Positions 15,974-22,510 of a stretch of 36,229 nt of DNA are shown here, piece after piece. Position 1 is the first letter of the stretch; each line of letters starts with the position of its first letter. Source of the DNA: Gemmatimonadota bacterium (GTDB taxonomy: Bacteria; Gemmatimonadota; Gemmatimonadetes; Gemmatimonadales; Gemmatimonadaceae); assembly GCA_021298835.1 (NCBI GenBank), contig JAJTHG010000034.1:1-36229 (forward strand), read 5' to 3'. The notes under the pieces are model-generated. The model did no database searches and was not told where the DNA came from. It saw nothing but the letters and a program-made list of their open reading frames with translations. Both the position numbers and the translations under genes were made by a program.

Positions 15974-17548
15974 TCAGTCGATCTTCTTGAGCTCCACGCG
16001 ACGGTTCTTCGCGCGGCCGGCCGCCGTCTTGTTGTCGGCGATCGGCTGGGTGCCGCCGAAGCCCTTGGCCACGAGCCGGTCGGCCTTCACACCCTTGGTG
16101 ATGAGGTAGGCGCGGACCGCCTCGGCGCGCTGCTGCGAGAGCCGCAGGTTGTTCGCCGGGCGACCGACGTTGTCGGTGTGGCCACCGACCTCGATGCGGA
16201 TGCTCGCGTTCACCGCGATCGTCTCCGCCGCCTTGTCGAGGGCCGGACGCGACGCCGGCGTCAGCCGGGCCGTGCCGGTCGCGAAGGTCACGCCCTCGAG
16301 CGTGATCGTCGTCTTGCCCTCCTCGAAGATGCGCGGGCAGCCCGCCGCGTCCACCTGCGCACCAGCCTTGGTGCCGGGGCACGTGTCGAGACCGTCGAAC
16401 ACGCCGTCACCGTCCGAGTCCACCGGGCAGCCGTTCGTGTCCACCGTCGCACCCGTCGGGGTGTTCGGGCACTTGTCGAGGTAGTCCGCGACCTTGTCGC
16501 CGTCCGTGTCCACCGGGCAGCCGTTCGCGTCCACGCGCACGCCAGCCGGCGTGTTCGGGCAGCGGTCGACGTAGTCGGCGACGCCGTCCTTGTCGCTGTC
16601 CACCGGGCAGCCGTTGTTGTCCACCGTCACGCCCCGCGGCGTGTTCGGGCACTTGTCGAGGTAGTCCGCGATCTTGTCGCCGTCCGAATCCACCGGGCAG
16701 CCGTTCGCGTCCACCGCCACGCCCTTCGGCGTGTTCGGGCACTTGTCGAGGTAGTCGGCGATCCGGTCACCGTCGGTGTCCACCGGGCAGCCGTTCAGGT
16801 CGACCTTGACGTCCTTCGGCGTGTTCGGGCAGGTGTCCTTCTTGTCCTTGATGCCGTCGCCGTCGGTGTCCTTGTCCGTGTTGAGCAGGATCGACCCGCC
16901 GAGCTCGACGCCCAGGTTGAGGTCCATCCCTTCCGGATTCTGGGCCGGCACGCAGAACGGCGTTCCCGGCGCGCCGCAGTTCGCACGCGTGAACTCCGAG
17001 CGGCGCGACGAGGGCGAGGGAATCAGCGACGCCGTGCCGTCGACGCGCAGCGCGAACATGTCGGTGAGCTTCCAGCGCGTCCCGATCAGGCCGGCGACGC
17101 CGAAGTCGCTCACGCCGCTCGAACCGGCGTAGTACTGGACTCCGGTCGTCCCCGCCACGACGCCGGAGAACGGCGCGAGATCGTAGCTGTTCATCAACGC
17201 GCCGAGGCCGACATGGTAGCCGAACTTCTCGGTGATCGGCCGGTTCCAGAGCGCCCGGAGCGTCAGGTTCGTGTTGCGGATCGCCGGCTGGCGGACGAAG
17301 TGGTAGCCGCCTTCGATCGACCAGTTCTCGGCGAAGAACACGCCGAGCCGGCCGCCGTAGCCGTATCCGTACTGCCGCGTGAAGGCGTCGTTCGCCGGCA
17401 CGACGGATTCCGGGATCAGCAGCTGACTGTCATGGAACTGCATGCGGCCGAATCCACCGATCTCGATGGCCCCGGCCGACTGAGCGTGGACCGGCGCCGC
17501 GATGACCAGCGCGAGCCCCATCGCCCCAACGGACGCACGGAAACGCAT
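15974..17548 (-). CDS. OmpA-family protein with thrombospondin type-3 repeats
   Basis: 524 residues from MRFRASVGAMGLALVIAAPVHAQ, a signal peptide with a very good ribosome-binding site (GGAGGAAG, 3 nt before the ATG). An N-terminal eight-strand-type barrel region, about residues 25-215, comes first (GYGYGGRLGVFFAENWSIEGGY). Then come six 30-residue calcium-binding repeats of the type DTDGDRIADYLDKCPNTP. A C-terminal OmpA peptidoglycan-binding domain follows (IEVGGHTDNVG, LSQQRAEAVRAYL, NRRVELKKID). It should anchor the outer membrane to peptidoglycan with a Ca2+-stiffened periplasmic spacer. It is a single gene flanked by a terminator. Confidence 0.96.
   Translation of the reverse strand: MRFRASVGAMGLALVIAAPVHAQSAGAIEIGGFGRMQFHDSQLLIPESVVPANDAFTRQYGYGYGGRLGVFFAENWSIEGGYHFVRQPAIRNTNLTLRALWNRPITEKFGYHVGLGALMNSYDLAPFSGVVAGTTGVQYYAGSSGVSDFGVAGLIGTRWKLTDMFALRVDGTASLIPSPSSRRSEFTRANCGAPGTPFCVPAQNPEGMDLNLGVELGGSILLNTDKDTDGDGIKDKKDTCPNTPKDVKVDLNGCPVDTDGDRIADYLDKCPNTPKGVAVDANGCPVDSDGDKIADYLDKCPNTPRGVTVDNNGCPVDSDKDGVADYVDRCPNTPAGVRVDANGCPVDTDGDKVADYLDKCPNTPTGATVDTNGCPVDSDGDGVFDGLDTCPGTKAGAQVDAAGCPRIFEEGKTTITLEGVTFATGTARLTPASRPALDKAAETIAVNASIRIEVGGHTDNVGRPANNLRLSQQRAEAVRAYLITKGVKADRLVAKGFGGTQPIADNKTAAGRAKNRRVELKKID
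16331..16870 (-). repeat. 90-bp tandem repeats (six TSP3 units)
   Basis: The marker CACCGGGCAG on the plus strand recurs at 16421, 16511, 16601, 16691 and 16781, exactly 90 bp apart. Each unit encodes 30 residues with DxDxDxxxD calcium ligands and one Cys pair (DKCPNTP and NGCPV). The last unit ends GCPR and leads into the OmpA domain. Confidence 0.93.
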
Positions 17549-17764
17549 ATTCTTCCTCCAGAGGTGACCACGTCGCGGAGAAGCCGAAGTGCTGTATCCG
17601 CTGGACATGGAGACTCGGACCGTTCACCCAAGCGATGAACGACGCCAGCTGTTACCGCCGCCGGACGCGGTCCTGCCAAGGTGAACGACAACCCCAATGA
17701 TACGATCTCGCGCGGCCGACGCAACCGGTGTAGCGCCGATTGGGTGCAGGCGGTGCCTCCCCGC

Positions 17765-18448
17765 TCAGGTCGTGACAGAGGTCACGCAGTCTGGGGAATC
17801 GTGGGACGGCCGGTTCACGCGCGTCGATACCCGCACCCCTTCCCACGGGTCCGGGGCGCAGGGCCTGACCAGATCCGACGGCGGGGAGGGGCTCGAGAGC
17901 CATCGCCCCCCCTCCGACCATGCCAGAATGACCGGCATCCGGTCGTGAATCGGTGCCATGAGGGCGTTCGGCTCGGTCGTGACCAAGGTGCACGACACCA
18001 CGCCCTCCCCGCCCTCGGGAGGATGCCACGTCTCCCAGAGCGCCCCGAACGCGAACGGTGCCCCATCCTTGCGATGGATCCACCAGGGCTGCTTGACCGT
18101 CTGCCCGGGTACCACCTGCCACTCGTAGAACCCGTCGGCGAGTACCAGGCCCCGCCTGCGCTTCCAGGCCGTCCGGAAGCTGGGCTTCTCCGCCAGGGTC
18201 TCTCCGCGGGCGTTTGCGAGCCGGTTGCCGATCGCCGGGTCCTTTGCCCACGAGGGAATGAGGCCCCAGCGGGCCAGCACCACCTCCCGCCCCGCCCCGT
18301 CCTCCCGCTGGCGCACCAGCAGGACCGACTGCGACGGCGCGATGTTGTAGCGCGGCGCCACGTGCGGCAGCGCCGGCGTCAAGAGCGCCGCCCCGATCGC
18401 CTCGGCGTCCAGACGCGACGGAGCCGTCAGCGTAAAGCGGCCGCACAT
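17765..18448 (-). CDS. SOS response-associated protein, YedK/HMCES family
   Basis: 227 residues. The family forms a thiazolidine crosslink between Cys2 and abasic sites in single-stranded DNA, protecting replication forks. Cys2 is present (MCGRFTL). The other key residues are also visible: N35 in RYNIAPSQ, N79/R81 in NARGETL, E109 in DGFYEW and H168 in IHDRMPVIL. The C-terminal tail after about residue 200 is unlike the core and may be strain-specific. It follows cstB on the same strand, but a promoter-like TAGCTT 6 nt before the ATG suggests its own leaderless transcript. No LexA box was recognised in the short upstream region. Confidence 0.94.
   Translation of the reverse strand: MCGRFTLTAPSRLDAEAIGAALLTPALPHVAPRYNIAPSQSVLLVRQREDGAGREVVLARWGLIPSWAKDPAIGNRLANARGETLAEKPSFRTAWKRRRGLVLADGFYEWQVVPGQTVKQPWWIHRKDGAPFAFGALWETWHPPEGGEGVVSCTLVTTEPNALMAPIHDRMPVILAWSEGGRWLSSPSPPSDLVRPCAPDPWEGVRVSTRVNRPSHDSPDCVTSVTT
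17772..17785. promoter_or_regulatory. CRP/FNR-like dyad GTGA-N6-TCAC
   Basis: GTGA, six bases, TCAC forms a dyad with the half-site spacing of CRP/FNR-family operators. One more matching pair on each side gives CGTGA/TCACG. It is inside the 3' end of the yedK gene and about 225-235 bp upstream of the ompA start. It may be chance or a short hairpin at the gene end. Confidence 0.2.
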
Positions 18449-18454
18449 GCCCGC

Positions 18455-18460
18455 AAGCTA
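18455..18460 (-). promoter_or_regulatory. -10 element of a probable leaderless yedK transcript
   Basis: TAGCTT on the minus strand is followed by exactly six bases and then the yedK ATG, with no Shine-Dalgarno. The same layout is seen at lpdA and glnA. A -35 is not apparent. Confidence 0.5.
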
Positions 18461-18522
18461 GCCCGGCGCGAGCGACCCGGTCGGCCGGCCGCCCCCGGCG
18501 GCCCGAAGACGTTGCGGCCTCG

Positions 18523-19953
18523 TCAGGGCGTCACGGCCTCGCGGGTCGTCGGATGTCCGCTTCGCGCCCATTCCGCGTAGCCCCCGCCGAGGTTGATGAC
18601 CGCAGGGAGCCCCGCCGCCCGGAGCACGCTCGCCCCGATCGCGGAGCGCGCCCCGCCCTGACACTGCACCACGATCGGCTTCGCCGTCGGCAGCGAACCA
18701 ACCGACGCCGCGAGGTACCCCAAGGGGACGTGCCGCGCCCCGGGGATGTGACCCGCCGCCCATTCGCCCTGCCCCCGTACGTCGAGCAGCGTGACCGCGT
18801 CGCGCGCCAGGAGCGAGGCCAGTTCGCCCGGCGTCGTCTGCGGAATCGCGCCGAGGTGCTTGCCGTCTGCGCGCCACGTCGCGAGCACGTCGGGGTGGAT
18901 CACTCCCGCCACGCGGTCGAGCCCGATCATCGCGAGCTCGCGCACCGCCTTGCGGCACGACGCGTCGTCGGCGAGCAGCACGAAGTCGGCATCGTACGAC
19001 AAGAGCCACCCGGCCCACGTCGAGAAACTCTTGTTGAGCGGGATGTTGACCGTGCCGGGCAGGTGGCCCGCCGCGAACTCGGCCGACGGCCGCGTGTCCA
19101 CCACGACCGTCCCCCCCGCGAGCAGCGGCTCGACCCGTGCCGCCGGCACGCGTGGAGGCTGCGGCAGGCCGCCGAGGACACGCGGTCCGGACTTGTTGAT
19201 GCGCTTCATCTGGGCGAAGTACGCCGGCGGCTCGGGCTGCCCCTCGAGCACCGCCGCCACGAAAGCGTCCTCGCTCACGGCGGCAAGCCCCCAGTTGAAG
19301 CGTTTCTCGTATCCGAGCGTGCTGGTCGGCACCGCGCCGAGCGCCTTGCCGCAGGCCGAGCCCGCGCCGTGCCCGGGCCAGATCTGCAGCCAGTCGGGGA
19401 GCTGCTTGAAGCGCTGCAGACTCCGGTAGAGCGTGCGGGCGCCGGCCTCCATGGTGTTGGCCACCTTGGCGGCCTTCTCGAGCAGGTCGGGGCGTCCCAC
19501 GTCCCCGACGAACACGAAGTCGCCCGTGAGCACCCCCATGGGTTCCGTGGCGCTGGCGGTGTCGTGGACGACGAAGCTCAGGTGCTCCGGCGTGTGCCCC
19601 GGCGTGTGCATCACCGTCAGCACCACGTTGCCGACGCGGATCGTGTCGCCATCCTTCACCAGCGTCGCCCCCGCCTCGGCGGCGAAGGCGTACTGCCAGT
19701 CGGGGCCTCCTTCCGTGCTCAGGAACAGCGCCGCGCCGGTGCGTTGGGCCAATTCGCGGGCGCCGGAGACGAAATCGGCATGGATGTGCGTCTCGGTGAC
19801 GTGCGTGAGACGCAGCCCCTCGCGCTCGGCGGCGGCGACGTACTGGTCCACGTCGCGGTTCGGGTCCACCACGATCGCCTCGCCGGTGGCGTGGCAGCCG
19901 ATGAGGTACGAGGCCTGCGCGAGGCCGTCGTCGTAGAAGCGCTGGAGGAGCAT
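18523..19953 (-). CDS. cstB: Persulfide dioxygenase-rhodanese fusion, CstB-like
   Basis: 476 residues. The N-terminal metallo-beta-lactamase persulfide dioxygenase domain (about 1-220) has THIHADF (H56, H58, D60), HTPGH (H116, H120) and TGDFVFVGD (D145). It also has IWPGHGAGSACG with Cys201, the same position as the reactive Cys201 of Staphylococcus aureus CstB. Two rhodanese domains follow. The first (about 270-365) has no Cys at the catalytic loop position (VLLADDASCR) and looks inactive. The second (about 378-470) has Cys431 in VVQCQGGARS. The family turns persulfides and sulfite into thiosulfate using O2. It is downstream of TauE and DUF442 genes, and its promoter region carries a perfect AT-rich dyad. 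Confidence 0.93.
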   Translation of the reverse strand: MLLQRFYDDGLAQASYLIGCHATGEAIVVDPNRDVDQYVAAAEREGLRLTHVTETHIHADFVSGARELAQRTGAALFLSTEGGPDWQYAFAAEAGATLVKDGDTIRVGNVVLTVMHTPGHTPEHLSFVVHDTASATEPMGVLTGDFVFVGDVGRPDLLEKAAKVANTMEAGARTLYRSLQRFKQLPDWLQIWPGHGAGSACGKALGAVPTSTLGYEKRFNWGLAAVSEDAFVAAVLEGQPEPPAYFAQMKRINKSGPRVLGGLPQPPRVPAARVEPLLAGGTVVVDTRPSAEFAAGHLPGTVNIPLNKSFSTWAGWLLSYDADFVLLADDASCRKAVRELAMIGLDRVAGVIHPDVLATWRADGKHLGAIPQTTPGELASLLARDAVTLLDVRGQGEWAAGHIPGARHVPLGYLAASVGSLPTAKPIVVQCQGGARSAIGASVLRAAGLPAVINLGGGYAEWARSGHPTTREAVTP

Positions 19954-19973
19954 GGAGCTGATCCGGTGAATGG

Positions 19974-19995
19974 TGACTATATTACTATATAGTCA
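19974..19995. promoter_or_regulatory. AT-rich 22-bp dyad in the cstB promoter
   Basis: TGACTATA and TATAGTCA are perfect 8-bp inverted half-sites around six bases (TTACTA). ACTATAT is also directly repeated at 19976 and 19984. The site ends 21 nt before the cstB start codon and contains two TATAGT (-10-like) hexamers on the minus strand, with TTTACA (-35-like) at 20001-19996. An AT-only island in such GC-rich DNA resembles operators of ArsR-family sulfur or metal sensors; the regulator identity is inference. Confidence 0.6.
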
Positions 19996-20011
19996 TGTAA
20001 AGCCCGCGCAA

Positions 20012-20031
20012 CCCCGCGGCACGCCGCGGGG
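20012..20031 (-). terminator. Hairpin after the TauE-DUF442 operon
   Basis: CCCCGCGG (20012-20019) and CCGCGGGG (20024-20031) form a perfect 8-bp stem with a 4-nt loop, 17 nt after the DUF442 stop codon on the minus strand. GGGCTTT follows after a few bases. It should separate this operon from cstB. Confidence 0.6.
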
Positions 20032-20048
20032 CCGCCGGGCGGCACCGC

Positions 20049-20507
20049 TCAGGCATGGCGCCGCACGTAGTCCAGCGCCTGCTGCGCCAGCATTCCGTCG
20101 CGGAGGCCCACCTGCTGGGCGGTCCGGAGCGCCGTCGCCTGGTCCTGCCCGCGGTCGAGCATCAGGTGGGGAATCATGAGAGCCCCCACGCGGTTCGCGC
20201 TCGCACAGTGATACAGCAGCGGCGCGCCCGCGGCCTGCCGGAGCTCGCGGCGCACGGCCGCGAAGGCCTCGTCGGGCACCAGCCCCTGCACCGGCACGCT
20301 GACGTAGCGCATCCCGGCCTGCTCCACGGCATGTGCCTCGTCGAACCCGCGCGGCTCGTGCGGCAAGCGGAGGTCGAGCACCGTCTTCACGCCGGCGGCG
20401 GCGAGCGCGGCGATCTCGGCGGCCGTGGGCTGGCCGCCGGTAACGACGTCGGGAAGTGGGGCCTGGCCGTTGGCCAGCCCCGGCACGGTCGCGAGGAAGT
20501 CGGTCAT
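20049..20507 (-). CDS. DUF442 / beta-lactamase-hydrolase-like phosphatase-fold protein
   Basis: 152 residues. The tyrosine phosphatase-like fold is marked by VVTGGQPTAAEIAALAAAGVKTVLDLR at the N-terminus and a phosphate-loop-like LLYHCASANRVGAL, with Cys and Arg four residues apart as in DUF442 proteins. In other bacteria (for example the bigR operons of Xylella and Agrobacterium) this domain is fused to, or next to, a persulfide dioxygenase and a sulfur transporter. Its reaction is not settled; a role in sulfur transfer is likely from context. Its ATG overlaps the TGA of the TauE gene (ATGA), so translation is coupled. A terminator-like hairpin follows. Confidence 0.88.
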   Translation of the reverse strand: MTDFLATVPGLANGQAPLPDVVTGGQPTAAEIAALAAAGVKTVLDLRLPHEPRGFDEAHAVEQAGMRYVSVPVQGLVPDEAFAAVRRELRQAAGAPLLYHCASANRVGALMIPHLMLDRGQDQATALRTAQQVGLRDGMLAQQALDYVRRHA

Positions 20508-21289
20508 GGGTCGGGGGTCGGGACGGAGGTCGGGGTGGCCCTCGGGCCGAGCCCCAGCGTTGCGCGGTTCGTCCACAGGATGAAGCCGGCGAGGACGAGC
20601 AGGAAGATCGCGAAGCCGCGCCGGATCTGCGCGCCGGTGAGCCGTCGGCCAAGCGACGCCCCCGCCAGGACCCCGGTGATCGCGCCTGCGGTCACGGTGA
20701 GGGCCGGCCCCCACGGGATCCGGGTCGTCGCCGCCACCGCGGCGAAGGCGGTCGCCGAGTTGAGCGCAATCACCACCAGCGACGTCCCCACCGCTTCCGC
20801 CATCGGCAGGGCCGCCAGCGTCGCCAGCGCCGGGACGATCAGGAATCCGCCTCCGATCCCCACGATGCCCGTCAGGGCCCCGACCCCGAGGCCGGCGGCG
20901 ACGAGGATGCCGAGCCGTGGCGGGGCACTGGTCGCCACCGGTGGCGGCCGAAGCATGGACACGGCCGAGCCGAGCATGATCACCGCCAGCGCCACGAGCT
21001 GCACATCGCCGCGGACGTAGGCGGAGACCCGCCCCCCGGCGAACGCCCCGATCATGGTCGCCGCCGCGAATTCGAGCGCCCGGCGCGGCTGCACGGTGCC
21101 GTTTCGCCATTGCCGCAGCGCCCCGACCGCACTCGTGAGCCCCACGACCGCGAGACTCGTCGCGATCGCCTGCTTGGGCTCGAGTCCGGCGCCGTAGACC
21201 AGCGCCGGCACCGTCAGGATCGAGCCCCCGCCGCCGAGCACGCCCAGGAGCAGGCCGAGCGTCAGGCCGATCGCGACGAGGATGAACAT
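20504..21289 (-). CDS. TauE/SafE family sulfite/organosulfonate exporter
   Basis: 261 residues from MFILVAIGLTLGLLLGVLGGGG; the longer frame adds 20 residues unlike a membrane protein. Eight membrane helices in two repeats can be drawn, each repeat starting with a Gly-rich motif: GVLGGGGSILTVPAL near residue 15 and GIVGIGGGFLIVPAL near residue 150. This is the hallmark of the family (anion exporters for sulfite, sulfoacetate and possibly thiosulfate). It is the first gene of the pair with DUF442, and with CstB next to it the direction of use is probably export of sulfite or thiosulfate from sulfide oxidation. The tail after about 240 is Pro/Thr-rich. Confidence 0.92.
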   Translation of the reverse strand: MFILVAIGLTLGLLLGVLGGGGSILTVPALVYGAGLEPKQAIATSLAVVGLTSAVGALRQWRNGTVQPRRALEFAAATMIGAFAGGRVSAYVRGDVQLVALAVIMLGSAVSMLRPPPVATSAPPRLGILVAAGLGVGALTGIVGIGGGFLIVPALATLAALPMAEAVGTSLVVIALNSATAFAAVAATTRIPWGPALTVTAGAITGVLAGASLGRRLTGAQIRRGFAIFLLVLAGFILWTNRATLGLGPRATPTSVPTPDP

Positions 21290-21487
21290 GGGCCAGGAGT
21301 CGTGCGGACGTCGGCAGGCGGTTCCTGCACGAGGGGAGTCGGACAACACGCCTTCACGTGGGGACCCACACGCCCGGTGCGTCTCCGTCCACCGAACGCC
21401 CCGGTGCCGGGCAGCAGTGCCCAGCCCCCGCAGGAAGCCGAACGCACCGCCCTCGCCCGGACATCAGGGAAAAGGCGGTGCGTCGAG

Positions 21488-21559
21488 AGGCGCCGGCCGG
21501 AATCGAACCGGCGAATAGCGGTTTTGCAGACCGCTGCCTTACCACTTGGCTACGGCGCC
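21488..21559 (-). tRNA. tRNA-Cys (anticodon GCA)
   Basis: The minus strand folds as a full cloverleaf. The acceptor stem is GGCGCCG with CGGCGCC, the anticodon stem GCGGT/ACCGC closes the loop CTGCAAA (anticodon GCA), and the T-loop is GGTTCGATTCC. The discriminator base is U, a known identity element for cysteine tRNA. The 3' CCA is not encoded and must be added by the nucleotidyltransferase. It stands divergent to the deoxynucleoside kinase gene, 24 nt away. Confidence 0.97.
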
Positions 21560-21571
21560 GTACGGCGGTTG

Positions 21572-21577
21572 AATGTA
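21572..21577 (-). promoter_or_regulatory. -10 element for tRNA-Cys
   Basis: TACATT on the minus strand lies 12 nt before the mature tRNA 5' end, which would give a 5-6 nt leader for RNase P to remove. The element sits directly next to the kinase start codon on the other strand. Confidence 0.4.
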
Positions 21578-21583
21578 ATCACG

Positions 21584-22237
21584 ATGTTCCTCGCCGTCGC
21601 CGGCATGGTCGGAACCGGCAAGACTACCCTGACGCGCGCCCTCGCCGCCCGGTTCGGCCTGCAGACGGCCCTCGAGAGCGTGGACGACGACAATCCGTGG
21701 CTCGCCCCCTACTACGGCGAGCCGGACGGGTTGCGCCGCCATGCCCTGCCGCTGCAACTCCACTTCCTCGCGAGCCGCTTCGCGGCGGTGCGGCGGATGC
21801 GCGCCCGCGGCGGCAGCTGGATCCTCGACCGGACGTGGTACGAAGACGCCGAGATCTTCGCCCGCGGCGCCCGCGACGAGGGGCGCCTGAGCGACGTGGA
21901 GTACGACCTGTACCAGCGGCTGTACGCCGAGCTCCTCACGTCGCCCGCCGCCCGCCCGCCGAAGCTGCTCGTGTACCTCACGGCTCCGGTGCCGGAGATC
22001 CTCGCGCGCATCGCCCGCCGCGGCCGCGAAAAGGAGAAGGACACGGTGCCCGAGTACTGGATGGCCCTCCACGCGCGCTACGCCCGCTGGATCCCCACCT
22101 TCCGACGCGCGCCGGTGCTGACGGTGGACGTGCGCGACTACGACGTCGTCGGGGACCCGGGGTCGCTGGATCCGATCGTGAAGCAGGTCGAACAACGCCT
22201 CGACGGACGGGTGCCCCAGCCGTCCCTGTTCGACTGA
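21584..22237 (+). CDS. Deoxynucleoside kinase (dNK/dCK-dGK family)
   Basis: 217 residues from MFLAVAGMVGTGKTTL. It phosphorylates deoxynucleosides in the salvage pathway. The P-loop GMVGTGKTT (K13) is at residues 7-15. The substrate-base glutamate is E31 in ALESVDDDNPW, and the DRS-type motif is DRTWYEDAEIF (residues 82 on). The lid is RRGREKEKD near residue 145. Length and motifs match bacterial dAK/dGK-like enzymes; which base is preferred is unclear. The ATG has no Shine-Dalgarno. TGTAAT is only 4 nt upstream, slightly too close for a classical leaderless start. It is a single gene between tRNA-Cys and glnN. Confidence 0.9.
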   Translation: MFLAVAGMVGTGKTTLTRALAARFGLQTALESVDDDNPWLAPYYGEPDGLRRHALPLQLHFLASRFAAVRRMRARGGSWILDRTWYEDAEIFARGARDEGRLSDVEYDLYQRLYAELLTSPAARPPKLLVYLTAPVPEILARIARRGREKEKDTVPEYWMALHARYARWIPTFRRAPVLTVDVRDYDVVGDPGSLDPIVKQVEQRLDGRVPQPSLFD

Positions 22238-22428
22238 CGGCCTTCGCGCCGTGGTGCGCGCCTACGGGCGACCCGGCAGGCCAGGAGGCGACGTGGGGCG
22301 CTCCCCACGACCGATCGGGATCGAGATCAAGCTACCGCGGGCGCGGCGTGATAAAGCGTTGATACAAATGGTGTTAGCACAACGACTTCAAGAAAAGCGC
22401 GGGAGTTCATCAACTCGGGGGTCATTTA

Positions 22429-22478
22429 TGCAACCTGTTCCGTTGCAACAAGTTGTCTGACAACATACCTTTCAGTTG
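22429..22478 (+). promoter_or_regulatory. glnN promoter with clustered GTTG/CAAC dyads
   Basis: Several overlapping dyads share the GTTG/CAAC half-site: TGCAAC-N7-GTTGCA (22429-22447), the self-palindrome GTTGCAAC (22442-22449), CAAC-AA-GTTG (22446-22455) and GTTGT-CTG-ACAAC (22452-22464). Another GTTG follows at 22475. TTGCAA (22443-22448), a 17-nt spacer and TACCTT (22466-22471) could be the core promoter, giving a leader of about 33 nt. The dyads cover the -35 and spacer, as expected for a repressor acting on nitrogen supply. The protein is not identified. Confidence 0.5.
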
Positions 22479-22510
22479 TCGCGTCTCCCCCCTCCCACGA
22501 GCAGCTCCCG

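Noticed and set aside
17765..17800. GTGA-N6-TCAC treated as a firm CRP site for ompA
   Set aside because: It lies in coding sequence over 220 bp from the ompA start, and one such dyad is expected by chance; kept only as a low-confidence feature.
20456..22237. Long plus-strand frame running into the deoxynucleoside kinase
   Set aside because: It runs through the complement of the TauE gene and of tRNA-Cys; only the part from 21584 matches a known family.
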